A stretch of DNA of 64,000 bases from Ustilago trichophora (lineage: Eukaryota; Basidiomycota; Ustilaginomycetes; Ustilaginales; Ustilaginaceae): NCBI GenBank assembly GCA_900323505.1, contig OOIN01000005.1, positions 1,426,001 to 1,490,000 of the forward strand. The letters are read 5' to 3'. Shown here one piece after another: positions 10,001 to 19,242 of the stretch; the first letter of the stretch is position 1, and the number at the start of each line of letters is the position of its first letter. Both the position numbers and the translations under genes were made by a program. A model generated the notes under the pieces. It had not been told where the DNA came from and searched no databases. It saw only the letters and a program-made list of their open reading frames with translations.

Positions 10001-12116
10001 AAGGGAGCGTGCGAGATTGGAATTGAAACATGCGCCCTGCGTACTCTCTGGGTCTGGCGGGGACATCGTTGGGATCGCTAAAGAAGGGTTCGGGATGCAC
10101 TTGACGGACAATCGAGAAAAGCGGGAAGGTCTCGACGACGGTGCGGATCGACGGTGCTGGTTCGTGGAAAGTGAATAGACGCTTTCCTGCTTGATTCGAT
10201 AAAGAAGTCTCTGCTGAGCTCAGCGATAATGGCTTTCCGTTGGAAAGGCTGGTCTTTGTTGGTGTTGGGGGGGATGACGACGAAGCGTCTGCAAAACGGA
10301 CCTTGTTGGAGCGGCCGGTTTCGAGCCCAGTATTCGAGTTTGTGCTGCTGGTGCCGTAGGTAGTATCGGTCGAGTGATTGTACTTGGCCTGCTTGAACTT
10401 GCGCACGCTGTCCTCGTGAAACTCTTTCGAAGGTCTGGAGGATGGACTCGCAGTCGGCGTTGTAGTTGCATTCTCAAGGAGGTCGACATGTCGGCGCTTC
10501 TTGGGCGTTGAAGAAGGACTTCTGCTGAACGTGCTTCCGGTTGACATGTTTGAGTTTGAATTGGAGCTATCTGTCCTCTTCCATTTGCGAGCCTGATCCG
10601 GACCATCTGTCTCAGCATCTGCTGGTTCGGCAGCATTCGCATCGTTAACCTCGTCCTCCTGATCCGACGGCGGATCCGCATTGGCAGCAACATGCTCCTT
10701 CTCCGCCTGTTGCAGTCTGTGGCTGAACTCCTGACTCTTGAAGAACTTTTCATCAAAATCTTCCGCCTCCTCCTTCATCTGCTGAGTCAGTTGGTTTGGA
10801 TCGCTGTGATCAGACGCTCCTCGCTGTGTTTGTGAGATGGCATGCTGTAGATCGTACAGCTTCGCAGACGCGGACGGACCCGTGCGCTGCGAGTACGGAT
10901 CGGCGGCATGAATCTGATCCTGATACGGATGAAAAACTTCAACAGCGTCGAAAGTGGTCATGATGTACTGATCCAGCCCAGGTCTTTCGGTGAAATGGTT
11001 TGGATTTCGCTCGCGTGGCAGGGTCTTTTGCTTCTCATCAATGAGCCTCTTCTCGAGGAGGAGTCGCATGCGGTCCTCCGACATCCATGGTGGAGATTCT
11101 CCAGTGGCGTACAGTCGTGGATCCCGTGCAGGGTCCTCTGTGGGTATCGATGGTGGCAGACCGACAGCGTTCCTGCGATTCTTCTCATCCTCCCAGAGCC
11201 CCGACAAGCTGGGAACAAGGATGTTCTGGTCTGGCGAGGCGCTGAGTCTCTCGTCAAAGTCGTGGTGAATGTCTCTCTGCTTGAGTCTGCGGCGGTTGAT
11301 AATCCAAGGTGCACTTGCGTCTGCTTCGAGCTCGCAGTGCGTTCCGCGATGCATGTCTTCCGCTTGCACATGGGCATAAGGTATTGAGTTGCGGTTCCAG
11401 ATCTTGCTGCGGAAGTCCAGGGGCGATGGCTCATCACTCGCCACCATACCGCCCTCGGGAATAGGGAGTCGGAAACGTACATCGTCAAGGTCGACATAGT
11501 CGCAGCCAAAGATGTTGTAGTCGAGCATGAACTGCAGCTGGTATCGAATGTGGATCTCAAAAGGCTGAAAGACGGTCTTCATGACTCCGCCTGACTCGAG
11601 AATGGCAGCGATCCGGTAGTTGTGCGCTGGATCCACAAAGGATATCTTGAGAAAGTAGGAGTAGCCGACGTGATAGCCGTAAAAGTTGACGCCCTTGCAA
11701 AGATGGATGGCGGCGATGAACTGGTTAGCTTCTGGGTCGTCCGGATTGCGCCGGAGCGATGCAGCCATGGCAGCGTTGAGCTCGCGACCCAGGCGGTGGA
11801 TGTAGCGAAGAACGTCATCAGGGTCGAGCGAGCCTTTGTATTGAATGTAGCAGTACGGATAGACGTTGTGGATATGAAGGCAGACTCGCTGGCCGGCGGG
11901 AGTAGCGCCAAAGATACGAAGGATGGGAACCTTGCGCAAAGCTTGACCTTCTGCATTGAACGCGCATTGTGTGCGATCGAGAGGCCCAGGTAGAGTGAGG
12001 ATATGGTCGATATTGATCAGCCGAACGCGAAAGAAAGGTTCAGAGGAGGCCGCATCGATCTTTTCTGTTCGTTGTAGAGCTGGGCCACCTTGTTCAGCGC
12101 TGGCAGTCGTGGTCAT
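7053..12116 (-). CDS. REV3: DNA polymerase zeta catalytic subunit
   Basis: The family-B polymerase that extends past DNA lesions with Rev7, causing most damage-induced mutation. The single frame of 1687 residues is comparable to other fungal Rev3 proteins. The N-terminus shows the polymerase-B fold (RVRLINIDHILTLPGPLD). An acidic, Ser-rich low-complexity spacer follows at about 390-640. The degenerate exonuclease region (EIIVGWEIHSSSWGY) lies near 895. Motif A (DFQSLYPSI) is at about 1110, motif B (NVTYGYTSASFSGR) near 1200 and motif C (YGDTDS) at about 1273. The C-terminus, about 1560-1640, has two Cys clusters (CLLC...CLDC and CSTC...CISFDC), which in B-family polymerases bind zinc and an Fe-S cluster. 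The gene diverges from PMS1 across 457 bases. Confidence 0.97.
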   Translation of the reverse strand: MTTTASAEQGGPALQRTEKIDAASSEPFFRVRLINIDHILTLPGPLDRTQCAFNAEGQALRKVPILRIFGATPAGQRVCLHIHNVYPYCYIQYKGSLDPDDVLRYIHRLGRELNAAMAASLRRNPDDPEANQFIAAIHLCKGVNFYGYHVGYSYFLKISFVDPAHNYRIAAILESGGVMKTVFQPFEIHIRYQLQFMLDYNIFGCDYVDLDDVRFRLPIPEGGMVASDEPSPLDFRSKIWNRNSIPYAHVQAEDMHRGTHCELEADASAPWIINRRRLKQRDIHHDFDERLSASPDQNILVPSLSGLWEDEKNRRNAVGLPPSIPTEDPARDPRLYATGESPPWMSEDRMRLLLEKRLIDEKQKTLPRERNPNHFTERPGLDQYIMTTFDAVEVFHPYQDQIHAADPYSQRTGPSASAKLYDLQHAISQTQRGASDHSDPNQLTQQMKEEAEDFDEKFFKSQEFSHRLQQAEKEHVAANADPPSDQEDEVNDANAAEPADAETDGPDQARKWKRTDSSNSNSNMSTGSTFSRSPSSTPKKRRHVDLLENATTTPTASPSSRPSKEFHEDSVRKFKQAKYNHSTDTTYGTSSTNSNTGLETGRSNKVRFADASSSSPPTPTKTSLSNGKPLSLSSAETSLSNQAGKRLFTFHEPAPSIRTVVETFPLFSIVRQVHPEPFFSDPNDVPARPREYAGRMFQFQSRTLPYLLSFEHWHPSPSNAVSQSSKPPPRRPYWQFGPPPPTMLEARAWRQKEKIVEKQRSKRRRARLLSQIERLTQTNDYGFKISQHKATTLVMRDKQHMTTLAVEVLTTTRGSLFPDPAFDAVEAVIYSFQNEDENLQDTGSRPDLRTGLILVANEEMNADRLGLSHLAMEMVEDELELFNTLIDLIRAFDPEIIVGWEIHSSSWGYIIERASKEYDFDLVSQIGRSIVHNTGRAGGKSDNYAYTQSSALRITGRHTLNLWRLMKGELTLNLYTLENVTYHLLHRRIPKFSHQTLTQWFRSGRPELIRKALLYYVDMVELELEIISESEFVLRTAEFARIYGIDFFSVISRGSQFKVESIMLRIAKPENFVLISPSRAQVGKQNAAECLPLIMEPQSAFYKGPLIVLDFQSLYPSIMIAYNLCYSTCLGRVAGFKGTSKFGVTDYTPPKGLLSLLKDDVNISSNGLLFVKPSVRKSLLAKMLSEILDTRVMVKGSMKGTKSDKSFQRIQNARQLSLKLLANVTYGYTSASFSGRMPCVEIADAIVQTGRETLEKAMDLINGTAEWSAQVVYGDTDSLFVYLPGRTKEEAFHLGHTIADKVTSLNPRPVKLKFEKVYLPSVLLAKKRYVGFKYETLEDREPGFDAKGIETVRRDFHPAIQRMLEACIRILFRSRDLSAVKSYLQRQWKKILEGRVSPQDFIFAKEVRLGSYSDKVAPPPGAAVSSRRMLADPRSEPQYGERVPYIISQGEPKAKLNQQAVSPEAFLKNPQLQINAMYYITRTIIPPLARVFNLLGADVESWFHEMAKPNNSYWNKRPSSNLLSSILAQQDESNTTASNDASPTSSPRTLPKGASSITAVQTLNSHYATETCLLCSTRTQSLLCLDCRQSPTSSIHSISTRLHRLEQQAVAIDRICSTCAKMDKPGPVDCISFDCPLTYTKSKLNKTLEDTALTHAYVARLFDSETQREAAVEDAWEYRQDLNDALD

Positions 12117-12573
12117 GGTGGCTTCTCGTCATGCTCCTCGCCATCCTTGGAACCACCAAATCAATTCCTGCGGGACCGCATTTGTGAAAGAGGTTGGGTT
12201 TATTGATGGTGGTGGTGAGCTATCCACAGCATAGCCTTGGGCTGAGCTCTGCGACTTGTGTGACACATTGATGCTCGGAATTGTTGATCAGGGTCCAACG
12301 TCTTTGCTGCATAAACAAGAAGCGTGCCTTGTTTGGCGTCCAGGTGGAGGTTGCCGACTACGATCTCACATCTTTGTGGCAAAAACGCGGTACGCGCTTG
12401 CGCTTTACGCCAAACAACAACTCCACACTTTTTGAGCTTCCAAAGAACACCAAAGCTAGCTGACACTTCATTACACCGACCCACCGCTCTCGACTGAGCC
12501 ACACAAAGATCATCGCAACGCTTTTCCAACCCCATGGCGAGACTTTTGTCACTCATATCATGACCTGACAAGC
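12117..12573. promoter_or_regulatory. Bidirectional REV3-PMS1 promoter with E2F/MBF-like sites
   Basis: This is the only DNA between the two divergent start codons. GTTTGGCGT occurs on the + strand at 12331-12339 and, perfectly inverted, at 12407-12415. Between them are two ACGCG cores, at 12385-12389 and 12392-12396. TTTGGCG resembles E2F sites and ACGCG the MCB core bound by fungal MBF at the G1/S transition. The sites are seen directly; cell-cycle control is an inference. Confidence 0.55.
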
Positions 12574-15558
12574 ATGACAATGACCAGATTGCAACAAGGC
12601 GAGGCTGCCGCGCCTTCCGTCCAGTATGCGTCCACAAGCTCCAACGTCATCCGACCCATCCCTTCCACCGATGTCCACCGCATCACCAGTGGGCAAGTCG
12701 TCCTCGACCTGCAAATCGCAGTCAAGGAGCTCATCGAGAACGCACTCGATGCATCTGCCACCAACATTGCCATCAACTTTCGCGACTATGGTGCCGACGC
12801 GTTCGAAGTCGTTGACAATGGCACCGGCATCGACCCGTCCAACTATGCTTCTGTTGCGCTTAAGCACTACACCAGCAAGTTATCATCCTTCTCAGACCTC
12901 GCCCTTGTCCGCACATTCGGCTTCCGCGGCGAGGCACTGTCCTCACTATGTGCACTAGCTACGGTGACTATTCACACGGCAACGTCGCAGCAGGCACCCA
13001 TGGGGACCGTCCTGCGGCTAGATAAGTCAGGCAAAGTTGAGAGCGACACCGGCCGAGCAGCAAGGCAGAGAGGTACAACCATCACCATCGAAGGCCTCTT
13101 CAAATCGCTGCCCGTGCGCAGGAAGGCATTCGAGAAGAATCTCAAACGCGAGTATACCAAGGCACAGAACTTGCTCCAAGCCTATGCGCTCATCACGCGA
13201 GGAGTTCGATGGACCACTACAAACACGCCCGCGGGTGGCCGCAAGACACCGCAGTTCAGCGTCAACTCCTCAAATGCGGACAATTATCTCTCTGCCAATG
13301 TCTCAGCGCTGTTCGGTGCAAAAGTCGCTCCCACACTCATGCCTCTTGATCTCGAGCTCTCCTTTTCGGTCGCAAGGGCGCGCAATCGGCACCTTCAGAG
13401 TATCGCAGATGCCGACAACGAGGATGAGGTCGATGGAACAGCACCAACATCGCGAGATGAGACATCTACCGTGACAGTCGTAGGCCTCATCAGCAAGCCT
13501 ACCTACGGCTCTGGGCGCACGTCCTCCGATCGACAATTTTTCTACATCAATGGTCGACCATGGGAAGCAGGCCGAGTCAGTCGCGCCTTCAACGAAGTCT
13601 ACAAGTCCTTCAACTCGAATCACTTTCCTTTCGTCATTGCCGACTTTCGACTGCCTACTGATTCGTACGATGTCAATGTCAGCCCGGACAAGCGCACCAT
13701 CTTCCTGCACGAAGAGAGTCGGTTGATCGAAAAGGTGAAAGAGGCGCTGGAAGGCTTGTTTGCTCCCAGCCGAGCTACTTTTCTCGTCAACGGTGCGAGT
13801 CATTCGCTTCGCAATGGAAATGGAGTCTCGAGTTTGAGTGCTCAGTTCAAGCTAAATGGAACTACATCCAGAGCGAGAGATGCCCCTCCGACTGAAGAAG
13901 ATGAGGACGATATGGAAAGCGCAGAGGAAGAGCAAGGTGGTGAAATCGAGGAAGCGGAGCAAGGGGGCGAAGCAGGCTCTCGTACCGAGTCAGAGGATCG
14001 GCTATCTGCAGGCGAGGACCAACAGAAGGAGACACCTGCATCAAGATCTCGCGCTTTGGCAGCCAGAGCCAACGATCTCGAATATCGCGAAGATTCGGAC
14101 TGGCTTCCTTCGCTTCCCATCCAGCAACAAGATCAATTGGCGAACGATGACGATGACGGCAGCGAGCCTGAATTACCAGCGCCACCAGCCCTGGAGCCAG
14201 ACTCTCCAGAGCCCTCCTTATCGAAACGCGACTTTGATGAGGTACTTGACACAAGCCAAGCCTCCTGGTCGCCCACGAAGAAACAGCGCACGACTGTTTC
14301 CTCGCCCGCGCCGACCAGGCCACTCAATTCAACCGTGACGGAGCGTTCACGGAGAGAGGCCAAGAATGTCCTGGCCTCCTTGAGGACTTTTGCGCTGCCT
14401 GGCACGCAACTCAATGACGAGCTGCCTGTCTCCAGGCGGATGGCTGCGGGAGAGGAAGAGGAAGAGGAGGAGGCAATGCCTATGGTTGTCGAGCCTGAAG
14501 TAGCAAGCGATTCGACAGAGGATGACTTGAGAGAGGATGACTTGCCAGCCCGTGAGGGAGAGGAATTAGCCGGGCGAGAAAACCCAGGTGAAGAGGAAGA
14601 CGATGAGGTGCCGCTTTCGAACAAGCTCGCGGCGATGCATGGAGTCACCCTCAACGTGGATGATGTCGAAAACGAACACTCTGTCCCCTTTGACCTCACG
14701 GCTCTGCAGGCCCGTCTTCGCGAACGACGGACTGAAGCCGCATCTTCCTTGACTCAAAGCCAAGATCTCCCCGCATCGGGCGATGAAGAGCTCCTCGCCG
14801 GCGCCGGGGTCTCTAACGACGACGAAGCGCAAGTCGAACGCGCGCTGTCGCGCGTAATTCACAAGCACGATTTCTCCGCCATGTCCGTCGTTGGCCAATT
14901 CAATTTGGGCTTCATCATCGCTCGGCGACGCACCCAACCTGACCCTCCGTCCTCAGACGAGATGGATGATCTGTTTATCGTCGACCAGCATGCCTCGGAT
15001 GAAAAGTTCAACTTTGAAACTCTGCAGCTGACGACGCAGATTCGCTCGCAGAAACTCATTTCTCCCCGTGCGCTGGAGCTGTCTGCTTCTGACGAATTGG
15101 TGGCAATCGAGCATCAGGATACGCTGCTGTCAAATGGTTTCGAAATTGCGATTTCGGAGTCGGGGTTGCCGGGAACACGGATCAAGCTGGTAGCTCAGCC
15201 GATCAGCAAAAGCACCGTGTTCGGGGTCAAAGATTTGGAAGAGCTGCTCTATTTGCTCAGAGATACAAGCGCAGGTTCAGAAGCGGCAAGAGGAATCCGA
15301 TGCAGCAAGGCAAGAGCTATGTTTGCCAGTAGAGCATGCAGAAAGTCGATCATGATTGGAACTGCGTTGAATAAGGCAAAGATGAGTGCCATTTTGCGGA
15401 ATATGGGGACGATTGAACAGCCGTGGAACTGTCCACACGGCAGACCGACGATGCGCCACTTGGCATGTCTCAAGACGCTTAGTGATAGAGGGCAGACGAT
15501 GAAGATGGACGAGGATGCGGATCCCAACTGGGACGAACTTGTACGATGTTTTGCATAG
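12574..15558 (+). CDS. PMS1: MutL-family mismatch-repair endonuclease PMS1
   Basis: The partner of Mlh1 in post-replicative mismatch repair, nicking the new strand. The intronless product has 994 residues. The N-terminal GHKL ATPase shows ENALDAS, DNGTGI and GFRGEAL (about residue 117), followed by the transducer domain to about 400. A long acidic Glu/Asp/Ser-rich linker spans about 430-760. The C-terminal endonuclease domain has the complete metal site: DQHASDEKFNFE near 802 matches DQHA(X)2E(X)4E, with FASRACRKS near 917 and CPHGRP near 950. Nuclease activity is therefore expected. The first ATG (12574) is followed two codons later by another; either could be used. The gene is divergent from REV3 and convergent with the next small gene. 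Confidence 0.97.
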   Translation: MTMTRLQQGEAAAPSVQYASTSSNVIRPIPSTDVHRITSGQVVLDLQIAVKELIENALDASATNIAINFRDYGADAFEVVDNGTGIDPSNYASVALKHYTSKLSSFSDLALVRTFGFRGEALSSLCALATVTIHTATSQQAPMGTVLRLDKSGKVESDTGRAARQRGTTITIEGLFKSLPVRRKAFEKNLKREYTKAQNLLQAYALITRGVRWTTTNTPAGGRKTPQFSVNSSNADNYLSANVSALFGAKVAPTLMPLDLELSFSVARARNRHLQSIADADNEDEVDGTAPTSRDETSTVTVVGLISKPTYGSGRTSSDRQFFYINGRPWEAGRVSRAFNEVYKSFNSNHFPFVIADFRLPTDSYDVNVSPDKRTIFLHEESRLIEKVKEALEGLFAPSRATFLVNGASHSLRNGNGVSSLSAQFKLNGTTSRARDAPPTEEDEDDMESAEEEQGGEIEEAEQGGEAGSRTESEDRLSAGEDQQKETPASRSRALAARANDLEYREDSDWLPSLPIQQQDQLANDDDDGSEPELPAPPALEPDSPEPSLSKRDFDEVLDTSQASWSPTKKQRTTVSSPAPTRPLNSTVTERSRREAKNVLASLRTFALPGTQLNDELPVSRRMAAGEEEEEEEAMPMVVEPEVASDSTEDDLREDDLPAREGEELAGRENPGEEEDDEVPLSNKLAAMHGVTLNVDDVENEHSVPFDLTALQARLRERRTEAASSLTQSQDLPASGDEELLAGAGVSNDDEAQVERALSRVIHKHDFSAMSVVGQFNLGFIIARRRTQPDPPSSDEMDDLFIVDQHASDEKFNFETLQLTTQIRSQKLISPRALELSASDELVAIEHQDTLLSNGFEIAISESGLPGTRIKLVAQPISKSTVFGVKDLEELLYLLRDTSAGSEAARGIRCSKARAMFASRACRKSIMIGTALNKAKMSAILRNMGTIEQPWNCPHGRPTMRHLACLKTLSDRGQTMKMDEDADPNWDELVRCFA

Positions 15559-15824
15559 CAATGTCACACCATCGCAACGTGATACAACAGTCGATCTGTC
15601 GTCTGGTTAATAAGTGAGAGGTTGCGAAAACGGGCATGAAGTATCACAATGAGAAAAATAAGAACAAAAATAAATAGGGAAAATGCGATGCGAAAAACAG
15701 GAAATAAAACTCTATAAACGACGAGACATTAGGGAAAGATAAGCAACACCCGATGCTGCTGCGGGCATCCAATCGCAAGTGGGTATCCACTCACTTGATC
15801 GATCGAGATGATCCGTCATGGCTC

Positions 15825-16316
15825 TCAGAGCTCATCGCCATCATCTTGGCCGTTAAAGTCGGCCCCGTTCTGCAAGAGATCTTCGACGGGCATGAGACCG
15901 GAGCCTTTTCCATGGGTTAAACTGTCGATCCTGATGTTGAGCTGTCTTGCCCTCTTACGCAGCGCATCTCTGGTCCTCCAGAGCTGCTGCAGCTGATTCA
16001 ACAGCTGCTTCTTCCGGATCGCCGCGTTGACATCCTCGACAACGACAAAGTCGTCCTCGTCTTCGGATTCGGAGCAGGCGCCATCGTCGTCTCGCTTGCT
16101 TGTTTGCGAGAAGGTCGGTCGCCTTGATGCCTGCTTATGTGCGGAGGAAAAACGGGCGAGTTGTTTCTCGATCTTGTCCTGCTCTTCATCAAGGCATTGG
16201 AGCAGGTCGTAGATTTCGCGTCGATAGTCTGGGAGCGATTTGCGTGGGTCGAGGACGTAGTCGTCTGTGCTTGACGAAGAGTCGAGCACCGAAGAGGCTT
16301 GTGCCATCATGGTCAT
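15825..16316 (-). CDS. Small acidic coiled-coil protein, function unknown
   Basis: I do not recognise this 163-residue product. It has two predicted helical, heptad-like stretches: residues about 28-60 (REIYDLLQCLDEEQDKIEKQ) and about 98-135 (KKQLLNQLQQLWRTRDALRK). Between them is an acidic segment (SESEDEDDFVVVEDV). There is no signal peptide, membrane segment or Cys motif. The arrangement would suit a small subunit of a larger complex, but no partner is indicated. It has a real ATG and lies 266 bases from the PMS1 stop, tail to tail. Even composition and the helix pattern favour a real gene over a chance frame. Confidence 0.62.
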   Translation of the reverse strand: MTMMAQASSVLDSSSSTDDYVLDPRKSLPDYRREIYDLLQCLDEEQDKIEKQLARFSSAHKQASRRPTFSQTSKRDDDGACSESEDEDDFVVVEDVNAAIRKKQLLNQLQQLWRTRDALRKRARQLNIRIDSLTHGKGSGLMPVEDLLQNGADFNGQDDGDEL

Positions 16317-17285
16317 TGCATGTGCGATGGGTATGGTGATCGTCGGGTATATGATGGATAGGTATCTGACGGGAAAGGGTTGGGGTGATCAGACGAGATG
16401 GAAGAAGACTTGCAAGGAGAGGCCCAGCAGCAAGCAGAGCTCATAGTGCGGGAGCCATGCTCGTCTGACTCAACCTAAGCTAGACCATCGCAAACGCCGG
16501 GCAAAGGCGAATCAGACGCAGGGGCAGCGGCTCTTCGAGAGAGCCCTTCTGGAAGCAAGATTGCTTTTCAGATTGAAGGGTCGAGCGTGCGTTGTGTGTA
16601 CTGTACTACAGGTGTCAAAAGCGCCAAACAGTGCTGCTGAGCTTAACTGGAATTTGGCGTTCAACCAGATTTCACGAGCAAAAAAAAAAAAGTGATCCAA
16701 ACTCAGACCCTGACTCTCTCTCTCTCCACGCCCGCGATATCTTGGGCCAGATAACACCAATTCCTTTTTGGTGTTGCGCTCAGTTCATATCTGTGACCTT
16801 ACGTCGGCGTAACACTCATCGAGGAGAAAGATTTCTCACATCACATCGAAACTGAACAGCTGCCTATCAACACACTGCAAGTTGCGGTACCTGGTGGCTG
16901 AAGGCGCCATCTTGACAGCGACTTCTCGAAAAGTGAGCCAAAGGCTGTGGAGTATTGTGTTCAAGTTCTTGGCGGATTACGGATATGGTCTGATTTTGGA
17001 CCTGCACTGACAGAATCGCCCGATAATTTGGCAGTGTCGGGTGTTGCCCCAGTCTGTGAGGTGAAGTTGTCCGATTCCGTTCCTTGGAAGCTGCCTCGGC
17101 GCTAGAAGAAACACATCGCACACAGAACAGAACAACACCACATCTTTTCATTCTTCCTTCTCTCACTTTACCCACACTTGGAGGTGCTCATCACGGTCTT
17201 TACCCGGTCTCTTTGTTTCGATCTCTCGCTTTGACTCCCACCAACACCACCAGTCTCGACTTTTTCTTTTTGCTTTGTCTTCAAC
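16317..17285. other. Divergent promoter region upstream of ERG2
   Basis: No gene is supported. The region holds a 12-base A run at 16680-16691 followed by a CT microsatellite, and a TGTACTGTACTACAG motif near 16597-16611. A CT-rich leader runs into the ERG2 ATG (TTTTTCTTTTTGCTTTGTC). It separates the small coiled-coil gene (-) from ERG2 (+). Confidence 0.5.
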
Positions 17286-18099
17286 ATGTCATCCCACCGA
17301 CCTCGCTCTACCAAGGGTGCTAATGGAGCTTCCCCCGCACCTAAGCGCAGCTGGGTGTTGATCTCTGCCCTGATCGTTGGCTTCTGTGCTCTTGTCGCCG
17401 CGCTCGACTCGATCCGCTCAAACTTCTACATCTTTGACCACAACAAGATCTACAAGATCGCCTCGACCGCTGTCGCCAACCACCCCGGCAATGCTACTGC
17501 CATCTTTGACGACATTCTCGACAACTTGCGTGCCGACCCCAAGACGGCGCCCTACATCAACAAAAACCACTTCAGCGTCGAGACTGAGTGGATGTTCAAC
17601 AACGCCGGTGGTGCCATGGGCAGCATGTACATCATCCATGCTTCGATCACCGAGTACTTGATCTTTTTTGGTACCCCCGTCGGTACTGAAGGTCACACTG
17701 GTCGACACACCGTAAGTTTCCCTCACGTACAACACTTGCGTGAAGATGAATGGCATCACTGACTTGATTTGGATCTTTGTGCAATGGGACGGGGGACAGG
17801 CGGATGACTACTTCAACATCCTCACCGGCAACCAGTACGCTTTCCCCGCTGGTGCACTCAAGGCCGAGCACTACCCCGCCGGATCGGTGCACCACCTTCG
17901 CCGTGGAACCGTCAAGCAATACATGATGCCCGAGGACGGATGCTGGGCACTCGAACTCGCTCAGGGCTGGATCCCTCCCATGCTGCCTTTCGGCCTGGCC
18001 GACGTGCTTAGCTCAACGCTCGACCTGCCCACTTTCGGCATCACTGTCTGGATCACCGCTCGCGAGATGATCGGCAACTTGCTCATCGGCAAGTTCTAG
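17286..18099 (+). CDS. ERG2: Sterol C-8 isomerase (delta8-delta7), two exons
   Basis: An ER membrane enzyme of ergosterol synthesis that moves the C8 double bond to C7. It is the target family of morpholine fungicides and a homologue of the mammalian sigma-1 receptor. Exon 1 is 17286-17711 and exon 2 is 17800-18099. The 88-base intron (GTAAGT donor, ACAG acceptor) is in phase 0 and joins GRHT to ADDYF. The product is 241 residues, close to other fungal Erg2 proteins. One N-terminal membrane segment (about 18-38, [17 protein letters not shown]) is followed by the beta-barrel ligand domain with [23 protein letters not shown] and a [11 protein letters not shown] segment. Exon 1 left unspliced would end 16 codons into the intron. 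The gene converges on the rhodanese gene. Confidence 0.97.
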
Positions 18100-18247
18100 A
18101 CGTTCTTACAGCATGCTGGAGGCAAGACCTTAAACATTTTTATGTACATAGACACCGCTGCGCAGTGCGCAGAGTAATAATGCATTGCATACAAAGCCTT
18201 CGTCGATTGCCACCCCGTGACAGAAGCAACTGGCCGTATCATACAAA

Positions 18248-18831
18248 TCAGAGCGGGATAGCAGACAGCGACTTGCCATCCCAGCCCTGACCTCTGGACT
18301 CGATAGGACGCTTACCGTGCTTCTCGCTCCACGCCACGATGCCGCCGGTGAGAATGAGAACCTGTTGTGCGACGCTCTGCTGTGCCTGTGCCTCGGCTGC
18401 ACCGGAGTGTACGTGCATCTTGACGAGCGCATCTGCGACCCAGCCTGCCGCTCGTGTGCCTCTACCTTTGCTCGAATTGCAATGGAAGATGAGTTTGGGG
18501 ATTGTGGCGAGCATCGATACGAGCGTTGGCAGTGTTGCTGGTAGTGAGTGGGCTGGAAGGTTGATCGCTCCAGGGAGGATGTACTGCAGTGTAATCAGCA
18601 AGAGATGAAGCAATCAGATCAGTCTGCGGCGGAAAGGAAGGTTGAGAGAAGGGCAACAACACTTACTTCGCAATCAGAGCGTCGTACGTCGACAACGACA
18701 AAGTCCTTGCCCGGCGTCTTGTCAGCATACCAAGCGGTGAGCTCGTCGACGCTGATTGAGCCTGGCTTGGTGGTGGGCTCGCCGTACACCTTTTGCCAAT
18801 CGGCCTTGTTGATCGGATGCTCGTCTGACAT
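18248..18831 (-). CDS. Rhodanese-fold phosphatase, Ych1/Cdc25/arsenate-reductase type, two exons
   Basis: A small single-domain rhodanese protein related to yeast Ych1 and Arr2, which act as phosphatases or arsenate reductases. Exon 1 is 18667-18831 and exon 2 is 18248-18583. They are joined in phase 0 across an 83-base intron (GTAAGT donor, CTGAT branch-like site, GCAG acceptor). The product is 166 residues. VVVDVRRSDCE, then the splice, then YILPGAINLPA matches the canonical rhodanese order of VDVR then an (H/I)xGAxNxP-like segment. The catalytic loop is HCNSSKGRG with Cys at about residue 90. The loop length and final Arg fit a phosphatase rather than a sulfurtransferase. There is no targeting signal. 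Substrate cannot be told from sequence. Confidence 0.85.
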
Positions 18832-19242
18832 GGTCTGTATCCACTTTGCGATGGTGGCCGTGGCTCGTCAAGCAGCAATCAGCAATGAGCACATCTTCTC
18901 CAATGCTTATGCCTCAACAGAGTCCAACCCCTTGATTGCGGAGGTTGAGGTATTTCAAATTCCCGATCTCACCAAAAAAGGCACATCCGATGGAGTGAGC
19001 GTCACGATGAGATCTTCGGGTATATCGGTCTGCAGAGACGCGTTTTGACCGGTTTGCACGGGGCAGAAGAGGGTGGGTTATGTGCGGGGTAAGCATGGAC
19101 CGGCTCCAAGCAACAAATTCTTCCTCGACCAACACCAACACTCGAGCCAGATGTCATTCGTCCAGACCGCTTACAACAAATCTCCTACAAGCTCGCTCAA
19201 AGCCTCCGTAACATTCCCAACTATCACACCGATACCATCGAA
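18832..19242. promoter_or_regulatory. Divergent promoter, rhodanese and enoyl-CoA hydratase genes
   Basis: The 411 bases between two divergent start codons must hold both promoters. No TATA box or clear repeat stands out. Short open frames on either strand show no protein-like features. Confidence 0.45.
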
